Positions 45,414 through 53,785 of a stretch of DNA of 63,665 nucleotides are shown here, one piece after another. The stretch lies in NCBI GenBank assembly GCA_023411715.1, contig JAEYOM010000081.1, positions 1 to 63,665 on the forward strand. Direction: 5' to 3'. The notes beneath the pieces were generated by a model. It was not told the origin of the DNA. It ran no database searches and saw only the letters and a list, made by a program, of their open reading frames with translations. The first letter of the stretch is position 1. Every line of letters begins with the position of its first letter. Made by a program: the position numbers and the translations under genes. The stretch is from Bacillota bacterium. Lineage in GTDB: Bacteria > Bacillota > Clostridia > Acetivibrionales > DTU013.

Positions 45414-45734
45414 CTATTGCTTATGCTGACCCTGCCTGCATCCGTTGTTATTATTTTTATGGCGGACCAGTGATAGCCCTCCGAAACCGCTGATAATGGC
45501 TATATAGAAACCAAAATCATACCACCAGCCGGTATTTATCGTTTCATATACACGGCAGCCCTTTTTGAACAGCCCCAGGATCAGCGATACCGGCGCTATC
45601 CAGCCGTGCCATATCCCCCAGAAGAAGCCCGCCGGTTTGTCCGTCGTATACGTTCCGTCTCCGGGAACACAGCCTGTGAGCAGGACAAACATCATTAAAA
45701 CGGCAACACCCAGGATCAATATTTTCTTTTTCAT
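45414..45734 (-). CDS. Small lipoprotein with two membrane segments
   Basis: 106 residues from ATG 45734 (TGAGGAG upstream). A lipoprotein signal ends in LLTGC (Cys ~22). Hydrophobic segments follow at about 35-55 (FFWGIWHGWIAPVSLILGLF) and 68-88 (GWWYDFGFYIAIISGFGGLSL). This arrangement is familiar from small clostridial and proteobacterial lipoproteins of unknown role, but I do not recognise the family with certainty. The stop abuts a hexanucleotide repeat. Confidence 0.75.
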   Translation of the reverse strand: MKKKILILGVAVLMMFVLLTGCVPGDGTYTTDKPAGFFWGIWHGWIAPVSLILGLFKKGCRVYETINTGWWYDFGFYIAIISGFGGLSLVRHKNNNNGCRQGQHKQ

Positions 45735-45854
45735 TACAAGCACTCCTCATTATATTTGATTGACTGAAAGCATACATCATTGATTGTTTCAGTCATATAA
45801 ATATACGACCTGTACGAAAAAATGTTGTGTCCGCCGTATAAGTTTTCAATATTA

Positions 45855-47000
45855 TCAAAGCTCCACCTGCTCAAGTATCATAGACCTGACCTTGAAACCG
45901 AATCTTTCATAAAACCCCAGAACGTCATTACCGGCCATTACGTTAATCCTCTTTCGCTTTACGCCTTTTTCATCCATCCAGGCCAACGCATTTTTCATAA
46001 GCTGCCCGCCAATTTTCAAGCCCCGGCACGCTTCGTCCACAAACAGCGAATCCACTTCACCCGTCATATCATCGGTTATCGAGCTGATACAATAACCCAC
46101 GGCTTTATCCGAGCCGCCGACTATCGCCAGATCGATCCTGTACGTACAGCGATCCGCATTTCCGGTAAAATCGGCAGCTCTTTCTTCAAAGCTGCGTTTT
46201 CTTATGCTTTCAGAGAAACTGCTTGAAATCATGCCGTGATGCTCTCTCAAACCGTACCAGAGAGGTTCGACCTGAGGGAGCAATTCCAGTCCTCCTGCCC
46301 TGTAACGTATGTTCTTCGCAAGATAGCGCCGTGTCCATGGACAAGTGACTATGCATAGTCCGCACATTGATTCGTATATACCGACCTTTGCGGATCTTTC
46401 CCGGGCAGTGCGTCTGCAGTCAAATGCATTGTAAAAAACATCCCTGTCCTTGCCGATCTCCCATAACTCCCCCGATACTGCGCCGGCTGGACATATATCC
46501 TTACAAATATTGCAACCCCCGCACCTGGAGGTATCGACAGGTGTCCCCGCGCTAAGCACGGCATTGGTAAGTACGCTGCTGATGCGTATTGCCGAACCGA
46601 ATTCCTCAGTCACGAGCAGGGCGCATTTCCCGATCCAGCCGATGCCCGCCCTTGTAGCTACTGTCTTGTACGGCAGCACCGAACGTCTGCTGCTCTCATC
46701 TGTGATCACAGACTCTTCGGTCATAGCCATTGCAATGTATCCGTTTTCCATGAGAAGCCTCTCCGTGTATTTGTCCAGACTGTCCAGTCGGTCGTTTATG
46801 CGCTTGCATTCATCGTAATATTCCAGAGTCGGGCCATTATTTATGCCGAGTACTATTCCGGGATCCAACGCCATACCTATTATAATCCCGTAAGGTAACC
46901 CATCTCTTGCCTGCTCCGGGACGCCGGACAGATCCGCGAACCCGACTGTCGAAGCCCCTTTCTCCAGCAGCTTCTTTTTGATATACTCACTGATATCCAT
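45855..47000 (-). CDS. Fusion: epoxyqueuosine-reductase-like 4Fe-4S protein plus GNAT acetyltransferase
   Basis: 381 residues from ATG 47000, after GGGGG. Residues 1-~265 resemble QueG-like proteins: TVATRAGIGWIGKCALLVTEEFGSAIR, then two cluster motifs CGGCNICKDICPAG and CGLCIVTCPW with FDCRR between them. Residues ~285-381 are a GNAT domain (EVDSLFVDEACRGLKIGGQLMKNAL and GNDVLGFYERFGFKV). QueG itself lacks this fusion and uses cobalamin. Whether this protein does is not clear from sequence. Preceded by a dedicated promoter, folded leader and terminator (47050-47206). Confidence 0.85.
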   Translation of the reverse strand: MDISEYIKKKLLEKGASTVGFADLSGVPEQARDGLPYGIIIGMALDPGIVLGINNGPTLEYYDECKRINDRLDSLDKYTERLLMENGYIAMAMTEESVITDESSRRSVLPYKTVATRAGIGWIGKCALLVTEEFGSAIRISSVLTNAVLSAGTPVDTSRCGGCNICKDICPAGAVSGELWEIGKDRDVFYNAFDCRRTARERSAKVGIYESMCGLCIVTCPWTRRYLAKNIRYRAGGLELLPQVEPLWYGLREHHGMISSSFSESIRKRSFEERAADFTGNADRCTYRIDLAIVGGSDKAVGYCISSITDDMTGEVDSLFVDEACRGLKIGGQLMKNALAWMDEKGVKRKRINVMAGNDVLGFYERFGFKVRSMILEQVEL

Positions 47001-47049
47001 TGCATTACCCCCTGTTGTTTCCGACTGCCTCATTTATTTAATAAAATGC

Positions 47050-47090
47050 AAAAACCCCGCAGGATCACTCGAAAGAGTGACTCCGCAGGG
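47050..47090 (-). terminator. Leader terminator before the Fe-S/GNAT fusion gene
   Basis: On the minus strand CCCTGCGGAGTCACTC pairs with GAGTGATCCTGCGGGG (one mismatch, three G-U) around TTTC, followed by TTTTT. It lies about 50 bases upstream of the start codon of the fusion gene. Confidence 0.85.
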
Positions 47091-47206
47091 TATATAGTAC
47101 TGCGTGTAAGACTTTTAGTCCCTATGCTGCTTGCATTCTTATGTGAAGAAAGCGCTAAGCATACTCACTTTTGAGGTATTATTTCACATTTCTACCATGC
47201 TGTCAA
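47091..47206 (-). promoter_or_regulatory. Promoter and folded leader, possible attenuator or riboswitch
   Basis: TTGACA (47206-47201) and AATAAT (47183-47178) with 17-base spacing start an RNA near 47171. The RNA can form TATGCT-AGCATA closing a stem with an inner TTCTT-AAGAA hairpin (47163-47123), and GACT-AGTC. CGCAG (47104-47100) can pair with CTGCG (47088-47084), the left arm of the terminator, giving an antiterminator choice. No known riboswitch class recognised; no T-box AGGGTGG-type motif seen. Confidence 0.55.
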
Positions 47207-47256
47207 TACCTAGACATAGAAAAACTCCTTTTAGCCATTGTACTTTTTAACGCTGC

Positions 47257-48039
47257 TCAGATGGTAAAATTTACAATATTATAGATATTGATACCTATTA
47301 TTACAGTCATAAAGCCAATAAAGAGGCGGTCTACGGCTTTGGCCGTTATTTTCCTGTTTATACGGTTTCCTAACATGCCACCTAAAACTCCGGCAACCAC
47401 CATTAGTCCCAGAACAGTAACACTTACCTTCGGTACCGTTCTTCCAGCGACTGTTTGCACTAAGCTGAAAAGCTGCGAAAACATTATGATGTAAAGTGAA
47501 TTTGCCGCAGCCTTTTTGGTATCCATCGAAAAGAAATAGAAAAGCACAGTAAGGTTGACAGGCCCTCCGCCGATTCCCAGGAACGATGAAATCATACCGA
47601 GTAAAAGCCCTATAGCGATACACATTGGGAGATTCCGTACATGCAGCGTTTTTATCCTCTTTGCGTAAATACTGTAAAGCAGCGAACCGACGGTGACTAT
47701 TATTAAAAGCCCCGCCTGCACGGCGCCAAGGCGATTTTCATCTGCAAATGCCGATTTGAGCAAATCGAAAACCTCCTTGCCGATCAGTCCGCCAACAGCG
47801 GCTCCTATAGCGAGCGCCGTACTCGTCCTGAGATCCAGGATTCCTTTATTTTTTCTATTCCTGAGAACCGAAATCATTGTCATCGCGAGCACCGTGCAGC
47901 CTGAAAGGAAGCTGACGCTGCTCACGCTCATTGTACCTGCAGCATCAAGCACAGGCTTGATGACGACCCCCCCGCCGACGCCGCATATCCCGCCGAAAAT
48001 CGTGGCAAGCAGGCTCACTGAAAAATATAAAAAGTGCAT
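47257..48039 (-). CDS. TauE/SafE-family anion exporter (first copy)
   Basis: 260 residues, eight or so helices. FGGICGVGGGVVIKPVLDAAG near residue 15 and LLGMISSFLGIGGGPVNLTVLFYF near 145 are the two family repeats. Members export sulfite or organosulfonates or transport other small anions. It is the last gene of the minus-strand sugar operon, 38 bp downstream of the LarA-like gene. A second, non-identical member lies at 55020. Confidence 0.87.
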   Translation of the reverse strand: MHFLYFSVSLLATIFGGICGVGGGVVIKPVLDAAGTMSVSSVSFLSGCTVLAMTMISVLRNRKNKGILDLRTSTALAIGAAVGGLIGKEVFDLLKSAFADENRLGAVQAGLLIIVTVGSLLYSIYAKRIKTLHVRNLPMCIAIGLLLGMISSFLGIGGGPVNLTVLFYFFSMDTKKAAANSLYIIMFSQLFSLVQTVAGRTVPKVSVTVLGLMVVAGVLGGMLGNRINRKITAKAVDRLFIGFMTVIIGINIYNIVNFTI

Positions 48040-48076
48040 TTATCAATCCCCAATGTCATATTATAAATGCTCGGAT

Positions 48077-49561
48077 TCAGCCGTGGAAGCCACAGTCCGA
48101 TCGGCCTTTTGTCCCGTCGTAGGGCTCGTCCTTCATGCAAAGATGTACGGCGGCGGTTTTGAAGGTCAGAGGCAATGCAAGTATATTCGGGTTTTCTCCT
48201 ACAAACTTCTTCTTTGCATCCTTCAACGCTTCCTCAAACGTTGCCCTCGTCTTGAGCCCCATGCCCCTTGCATAACCGGGTTCCTGTGCTCCGACTATAT
48301 ATATGGCCGAAGTATTCATCTCCGCGATATGTCCGCAGCTTATCATGGAGAAGCCGTGGAAAGGATGGAATGCATTGCTGAAGCGATATTGCCTGATATA
48401 TTCCTCATTGGTGGCAAAATATTCGCCGTAGCGGTCCAGGTCGGCCAGCGTGTTCATGCGGTCGTGCTGGAACAATTCATACATTTCGGGTATATATGGC
48501 CACAATTCTTCATGAAAATAACCGTTGCACAACGACGAGCAGAGGATGACGCAGTTATCCTTCATAACCCTCTTATGGCGTATCACCTGGGCTGAAAGGG
48601 CCTGCATCATCATTATGGGATTGGTGCCCATGCCCTCCCCGTAATGGAAGAACTGGGGCATGCCGAACACCATCACATCATATTTCTTCTCCGCCCAATT
48701 CACATATGTTCGTTTATCAGCGGTTTTCCATGAGATCGGCTGCATTTCCTTTGCATATCCGCTGTTGATTTCTATCTGTCTTGATTTCGTATCGAGAACA
48801 GCATCACAGCAGAAGAATTTTTTACCCATGCACTTCTCCATATGCTGCCCTATTTCATCAAACTTGCTTCTCATCAGCGAATGCCCGCTTACAGGCGTAA
48901 AGTCCCTGCGGTGCATAATCTCGGGAACATGGTGTGATGCGATCGAGCGCCAGTGGGTTATACCTGTAGAGCAGTGTTTATAGCCTCCGGAATACCCGCC
49001 GTAGGGATTTCCCTGAGTATGCCCTATCAAAACAGCCACGTCGGATTCGTATACGTATTTGTTCATAAGGACCGGATCGCCGCGATCCGTGGTCCCAAGA
49101 TCCACAAGGTGGTCGTAATCCTCGCTGTCATGATTTATGATCTGGTGCGTATACCAGAATTCATTAAAAAGCTCCGGTCCCAGTACGTTATAGATCTCAT
49201 CCTTTGTATTTTTCCTGTGAAGACCGTTTGAACATATAAGAAGGATATCCTTCTTTTCGACTCCAGCCTTATAGAGTTCATCAAGGATGATCGGTATCGA
49301 AATCTTACGATGGGCTGTCTTCTGTTCTCCTCCTTTTACTCTGTCTGGAAAGATGATAGTTACCTTCGAGCCTTTCCTCGCAAGCTTTGAAAGCGGCTCC
49401 ATTCCTATCGGATTGAGGATTGAATTCCTCGTAGCCTCCACAAGCTGGTCCTCGGGAATATAAGGCGGGTCGGGAACTGTCACTCCCGGTATGAAAACAT
49501 CGGTATTGTCGGGTAATTCTGCCGGCATGGTCCCATGTCCGTACTCAAATTCAAGCTTCAT
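48077..49561 (-). CDS. LarA-family (nickel-pincer racemase) homologue
   Basis: 494 residues, longer than lactate racemase (~425). The N-terminal domain has IIFPDRVKGGEQ and the His-bearing CSNGLHRKNTKDE (LarA: TGTHRPMTKEE). The segment GHTQGNPYGGYSGGYKHCSTGI near residues 185-200 aligns with LarA GGRKSI, keeping the Lys that carries the nickel pincer, and SHHVPE near 211 offers the nickel-binding His. Family members racemise or epimerise alpha-hydroxy acids. The LarB/C/E cofactor genes are not in this window. AAGGAG precedes the ATG, and the gene follows TIM by three bases. Substrate unknown; the operon suggests a sugar-derived acid. Confidence 0.8.
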   Translation of the reverse strand: MKLEFEYGHGTMPAELPDNTDVFIPGVTVPDPPYIPEDQLVEATRNSILNPIGMEPLSKLARKGSKVTIIFPDRVKGGEQKTAHRKISIPIILDELYKAGVEKKDILLICSNGLHRKNTKDEIYNVLGPELFNEFWYTHQIINHDSEDYDHLVDLGTTDRGDPVLMNKYVYESDVAVLIGHTQGNPYGGYSGGYKHCSTGITHWRSIASHHVPEIMHRRDFTPVSGHSLMRSKFDEIGQHMEKCMGKKFFCCDAVLDTKSRQIEINSGYAKEMQPISWKTADKRTYVNWAEKKYDVMVFGMPQFFHYGEGMGTNPIMMMQALSAQVIRHKRVMKDNCVILCSSLCNGYFHEELWPYIPEMYELFQHDRMNTLADLDRYGEYFATNEEYIRQYRFSNAFHPFHGFSMISCGHIAEMNTSAIYIVGAQEPGYARGMGLKTRATFEEALKDAKKKFVGENPNILALPLTFKTAAVHLCMKDEPYDGTKGRSDCGFHG

Positions 49562-49564
49562 AGG

Positions 49565-50503
49565 TTAACTCCTTCCATTTATGTATTTTTCAATTATTAT
49601 TTTTAAATCCTCCACGTAGAAACCTATCTCCCCGGAGAAACGCGTGAGTGCAACCAGTCCGCCGTCTATCGTCCCAATGCTTGAAATCATTGCGGCATTT
49701 TCCTCTTTGAGCCCTCCTCCGTAAACCACCGGTATATCGAAGCCATAAAGCCCCTTTACGGTTTTTTTGATAAATTCTGAAACAAAGGCGATGTATTCCC
49801 CGCCGGGCGGTGTTTTTCCCGGCCCGATGGCCCATATTGGTTCGTAACCAATTACTACTCTGCGTTCAGGAAAATAATTCTTTACGCCGCCGAGTCCGCG
49901 TTCGAGCTGACCGGTAAGCGCCTGTGCAACGCGCGGCCGCTGTTCTTCAAAAGTTCCTTCGCCGCGTTCCTCCGCAGTTTCGCCTATACAGAGCAGTACG
50001 TCGATCCCCTGCTCCAGCGCAGACAGCGTCTCTCTGTTGATCAGACCGTCAACAGCTTCAAAACATCTTTTCCTGGTTTCACTTCCATTATTCCAGTCCG
50101 GCTCGAATTCTCCGATTATCTGCTGTTTGTCGCGCCTCTCCTCGGAATGTCCGATGATCGACCATCTGCAGCCGAGTTGGTAAGCGCTCGCAGCCGGCAA
50201 ATTCGTCGTAAATGCCCCGAAATTGCCGCCCTTTTTGATGTTTTCCCGGAATACGCCCTGGCAGCCTATTTCCAAATTTGCCCTGCTGCTTGCCGGGTAT
50301 TCCGCAAGCTTTTCCTGAGCCGGTATGATCAGCGCCTCAGGTACCATGTAAACTACATTGAATCCCTCAACCGAGCCAATACCAAGCTCGACGCTTTTGG
50401 AAACGACCTGCCTGATCCATTCCCCCGCATTACCGCTGGGGCATACTCCGCCATTTTCACGCGGTACGTCGAAGCGTTTGAGGTTTATAAATATATCCTT
50501 CAT
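49565..50503 (-). CDS. Triose-phosphate isomerase homologue
   Basis: 312 residues, longer than ordinary TpiA (~250). Catalytic residues are retained: Lys9 in INLKRF, His in IIGHSEERRD near 118, and Glu in IGYEPIWAIGPG near 218, with the phosphate loop (YGGGLKEEN). A ~50-residue insertion surrounds the middle (residues ~125-160, EFEPDWNNGSETRKRC). Such operon-borne paralogues may isomerise triose phosphates or tetrulose phosphates. Three bases separate it from the LarA-like gene. It is part of the sugar operon, and a housekeeping tpiA is presumably elsewhere. Confidence 0.85.
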   Translation of the reverse strand: MKDIFINLKRFDVPRENGGVCPSGNAGEWIRQVVSKSVELGIGSVEGFNVVYMVPEALIIPAQEKLAEYPASSRANLEIGCQGVFRENIKKGGNFGAFTTNLPAASAYQLGCRWSIIGHSEERRDKQQIIGEFEPDWNNGSETRKRCFEAVDGLINRETLSALEQGIDVLLCIGETAEERGEGTFEEQRPRVAQALTGQLERGLGGVKNYFPERRVVIGYEPIWAIGPGKTPPGGEYIAFVSEFIKKTVKGLYGFDIPVVYGGGLKEENAAMISSIGTIDGGLVALTRFSGEIGFYVEDLKIIIEKYINGRS

Positions 50504-50593
50504 GCTGGAAGCATCTCCTTATAAACTAGCCTGTCATATTATGCCGCAAAAAAGTCGATTCTAATATTTTGCTCCCGGCGAGCTTTCAACCAC

Positions 50594-51754
50594 TTATCTG
50601 TTGAACCAGACAAGCTTGGGAAGATCGCCGCCTATCAAAGGCCGGCACCATTTGACGAATTCCTCTGTCACCCCGCCGCCGTCCCCGCTTATATATTCCA
50701 TTGGCATTTCGCGCTCGTTCAGCATTACGTCTTCGATCGGAATCTCGATTGTATCTATTCTGTACGGCAGTGTGCTTATACGCTTAAAGCCTATCATAAC
50801 GCCGGTTTTACCGGCAAGCACCGACTTGCAGGCTTCAGCGCCCGCCAGGATAGCTTCGTCGCGGTCTACCGGCGACTGGTACGCTATCGAGGATCTGCCG
50901 GCCAGTCCCGGCTTCTCACTTCTGGCCTTGATGCCCAGATTCTTTATTACAAGCTCTGCAAGGTGGGCTCCGACGTCACCAAAATAAACAGATCTGCCTG
51001 TCTTGAAAATAGGACTGACAATTGGTGTACCATCAGCCTTTTTAAGGCCTTCGCTCGCAACGACCACAGCGTGACCGTATTCGTTGTACAGCTCTTTAAC
51101 GTCGTTCAGGAATTTGTATTCGTCAAAAGCTATCTCTGGCAGATAAATAAGGTGCGGTCCCGCCTCCTTATCCTTTTTTGCAAGTGCAGCCGCAGCTGTG
51201 ATCCAACCGGCATTTCTGCCCATGGCTTCTATTATTGAAACATGGATGGGCATGGAGCGGACATCCTGCGAAATCTCTGCGACCGTTTGCGCCAGATACC
51301 GGGCAGCGCTGCCATACCCCGGGCAGTGATCCGTGATCGCTATATCGTTGTCAATTGTTTTTGGGATACCAACAACATGGATCCCATTTTCCCTTCCTGT
51401 CTTGTAGAGCTTTCCGCAGGCATCCATGGAGCCGTTTCCGCCATTGAACAGCACATATTCTATATTGTACTTTTTCAAAACTGAGATTATTTTGTCGTAA
51501 TCCTCACTCTCGAGCGGCGTCCTTGACGTACCTATCGAAGTTGAGGGCGTTTGCTTCAAAAGTTCAAGCTCGCGTTTTGAAACTTTTGCAAAATCGATAA
51601 ACCTTTCTGCAAAAATACCTGCAGTGCCTCCCAAAGCGCCATAGACAGTTCCGACCTCGTCGTGCCTTGCCGCTTCGACGACCGCTCCGTAAAGAGAAGA
51701 GTTTATAACTGCGGTCGGCCCGCCTCCGTGTACAATCAACAAATTTGATTTCAA
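50594..51754 (-). CDS. Phosphofructokinase-family kinase
   Basis: About 386 residues. TTG 51754 follows AAAGGAG by 11 bases and begins just before the usual KSNLLIVHGGGPTAV; the ATG at 51784 overlaps the SIS stop and is an alternative. The nucleotide loop reads FNGGNGSMDA, keeping the Gly typical of ATP-dependent enzymes but with Asn in place of the metal-binding Asp (GGDGS). The catalytic loop is PKTIDNDI, with Lys as in PPi-dependent enzymes. So phosphate donor is uncertain. The substrate may be a hexulose 6-phosphate made by the SIS enzyme. Confidence 0.85.
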   Translation of the reverse strand: MKSNLLIVHGGGPTAVINSSLYGAVVEAARHDEVGTVYGALGGTAGIFAERFIDFAKVSKRELELLKQTPSTSIGTSRTPLESEDYDKIISVLKKYNIEYVLFNGGNGSMDACGKLYKTGRENGIHVVGIPKTIDNDIAITDHCPGYGSAARYLAQTVAEISQDVRSMPIHVSIIEAMGRNAGWITAAAALAKKDKEAGPHLIYLPEIAFDEYKFLNDVKELYNEYGHAVVVASEGLKKADGTPIVSPIFKTGRSVYFGDVGAHLAELVIKNLGIKARSEKPGLAGRSSIAYQSPVDRDEAILAGAEACKSVLAGKTGVMIGFKRISTLPYRIDTIEIPIEDVMLNEREMPMEYISGDGGGVTEEFVKWCRPLIGGDLPKLVWFNR

Positions 51755-51780
51755 GTGATTCTCAGCTCCTTTTGTTGATA

Positions 51781-52842
51781 TCATGCATTTAGGACAATAG
51801 CCTGAGAAAGATGCCTGGGGGAATCTGCATCAATTTTTTTCTTCTCCGCGATATAATAGCCTATAAACTGGCCTATAAAGCCGATCGCGGCTGCATACTG
51901 CATATCGTTTAAGCCATATGTCAGATCCAATTTGTAAGCCGCTTCAGGCATCAACTTGCTCACGTTCTCACCAATGACCGCGGTTACGGCGCCATAGTCC
52001 TTGAGTTGAGCCAGCAGCTTTGCATCGTAGTCAGCCGTTGCGGGATTGGCAAGTGTCAGTATAAGAGTGTTCCCGTCGACAAGGCTCATCGGTCCATGGC
52101 GGTATTCGAGGCTGTAATACGCCTCGGAATTTGCTATCCCCATCTCCTTCATCTTGTTCATGCACTCATTGGCAATACCGTAATATACTCCCTGACCCAA
52201 CGTAATAAACAGATTGAGGTCCGGGTTTTCAGATATTATCCGCTTTGCCATGGAATCCATTTTTGTCAGCAATTCTTTTGCAACCACGGCATAGTTGGAC
52301 ATAGCCTCTATTTCGTTCCTTTTGCCGCCGATATACATCGCCATTATCATAGAAAGATAAATCATGCTCGTAAATGAGCGTGTCATTATTACACTTTCCT
52401 CTGCTGTGTCGGGAGAAAGTATGAAATCATCATTATAAAGCTTGCTGTCGCTGTCGCAGGTAATTGCCAGCGTCCTGACATTCGGGAATGTCCTCGCCTT
52501 ATCGATCGCCATACGGACCTCAGTAGTATAGCTCTTCCTTGTGATGGGTAGAACGAGTACTTCCCTTCCTTTCACGAATACCTCGGGGAAAAAGAAAAGC
52601 TCTGAACAGGGTACTGCCCTGGTAGGTATACCGGTGTACGAAGAAAATGCGTGCGCAGCGCTCTGAGCCAGATAGAACGAAGTCCCGCAGCCGGTAAACA
52701 GCAGCTCGTCATAGTGTTTTCCCTTTGAAAACACCTTGTCCAGCACCTTGAATATATCGTCCAAGGTGTCATTGATGCCCTGAAATGATTCAGGCTGCCG
52801 GTAGATCTCGCGATAAGTGATAGAACTGTTTTTCTTATCCAT
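51781..52842 (-). CDS. SIS-domain sugar-phosphate deaminase/isomerase (AgaS/GlmS-like)
   Basis: About 353 residues from ATG 52842, six bases after GAGGTG. It starts TYREIYRQPESFQG, a hallmark of AgaS- and GlmS-isomerase-type proteins, then has two SIS domains: LLFTGCGTSFYLAQSAAHAF near 50 and LFITLGQGVYYGIANECMNKMKE near 210, with the EYRHGPMSLVDGN segment. Such enzymes convert hexosamine 6-phosphate to ketose phosphate and ammonia, or act on related amino-sugar adducts. Next to NagA it fits the step after deacetylation. Substrate stereochemistry is not readable. Confidence 0.82.
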   Translation of the reverse strand: MDKKNSSITYREIYRQPESFQGINDTLDDIFKVLDKVFSKGKHYDELLFTGCGTSFYLAQSAAHAFSSYTGIPTRAVPCSELFFFPEVFVKGREVLVLPITRKSYTTEVRMAIDKARTFPNVRTLAITCDSDSKLYNDDFILSPDTAEESVIMTRSFTSMIYLSMIMAMYIGGKRNEIEAMSNYAVVAKELLTKMDSMAKRIISENPDLNLFITLGQGVYYGIANECMNKMKEMGIANSEAYYSLEYRHGPMSLVDGNTLILTLANPATADYDAKLLAQLKDYGAVTAVIGENVSKLMPEAAYKLDLTYGLNDMQYAAAIGFIGQFIGYYIAEKKKIDADSPRHLSQAIVLNA

Positions 52843-52881
52843 TGAATTCACCTCATTGTAGTTTTAATGCTTAGTTTATTG

Positions 52882-53760
52882 TTAATCATTCATTATTTCT
52901 ATGATCTGAGCGCAGTTGAAGCTCTCGCCGGGTTTAATTTTCAATATTCCGGGTTTTTGATCGAAGAAGCCTTCAGTATGAGCTTCGTCAGGCAATCCAT
53001 ACCACGGCTCTATACAAACGAACCGGACCTGGTCGGGAACTGACCAGAAAACGACATATGGAAAGTCTTTTATATGAACTCTTACACCCCTGCCCGTTGT
53101 ATTCTCAACAATACTCACATACTCCGATTTCAGACCTGAAAGAGCGAAGCTTGAGGGAAACAGTCCATCATGAAGCGGGATGGTATCCTGACCATCCAGA
53201 TAGAGCCTTTTGTCTCCCGAAAGAAGTCCGTTTTCATCGCACATGATCTCCTCAGCAACCTCCTTTTTCTCGAACACCAGGCTGTAATCCGTGATCGGAT
53301 GCTCTTTATCAAAAGGGCACATATATCCGGTGTGATAGCCGATGCTGAAAGGCATCAGACAGCTGCCGGTGTTCAGTACTTCAAAGCCGCACAGCAGCTT
53401 GTCCCAGGTCAGTTCATAGCGGACGTCAAGCTTAAAATCAAAAGGATACTTTTCAAGCGTTTCAGCATTATCTTCAAGACGGAATGTTACTGAAGTCTCG
53501 TTCCGCTGTACCGGCTTATGTTCATAATCGCGAGAAAATCCATGCAATGTGGCTTTATATACTTTTCCACCCATTATGTATTGATTATTCTTAAGCCTGC
53601 CGCAAAACGGGAAGAGGTTTGGCGCACGCCTGTTCCATATTGCCGGATCGCCCTGCCAGATATGTTCGGTACCATTCCTTTTGTCATATATGGACCAGAG
53701 CTCGGCGCCCATACTGTTGATTTGAACTTTAAGCAGATCGTTTTCCAATGTATAGATCAT
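52882..53760 (-). CDS. Aldose 1-epimerase (LacX-type)
   Basis: About 292 residues from ATG 53760, which follows AAAGGAAG; the GTG seven codons earlier is less likely. A galactose-mutarotase-like beta sandwich: INSMGAELWSIYD near residue 12, NLFPFCGRLKNNQY near 45, LHGFSRDYEH with its conserved His near 70, SIGYHTGYMCPF near 140 and the late CIEPWYGLPD Glu. Interconverts sugar anomers after uptake. Adjacent to nagA in the sugar operon. Confidence 0.88.
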   Translation of the reverse strand: MIYTLENDLLKVQINSMGAELWSIYDKRNGTEHIWQGDPAIWNRRAPNLFPFCGRLKNNQYIMGGKVYKATLHGFSRDYEHKPVQRNETSVTFRLEDNAETLEKYPFDFKLDVRYELTWDKLLCGFEVLNTGSCLMPFSIGYHTGYMCPFDKEHPITDYSLVFEKKEVAEEIMCDENGLLSGDKRLYLDGQDTIPLHDGLFPSSFALSGLKSEYVSIVENTTGRGVRVHIKDFPYVVFWSVPDQVRFVCIEPWYGLPDEAHTEGFFDQKPGILKIKPGESFNCAQIIEIMND

Positions 53761-53785
53761 ATAATCAACTTCCTTTGCCACATTT

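Noticed and set aside
47693..48595. Plus-strand 300-codon ORF
   Set aside because: It runs antisense across the TauE/SafE and LarA-like genes, which have clear family motifs.
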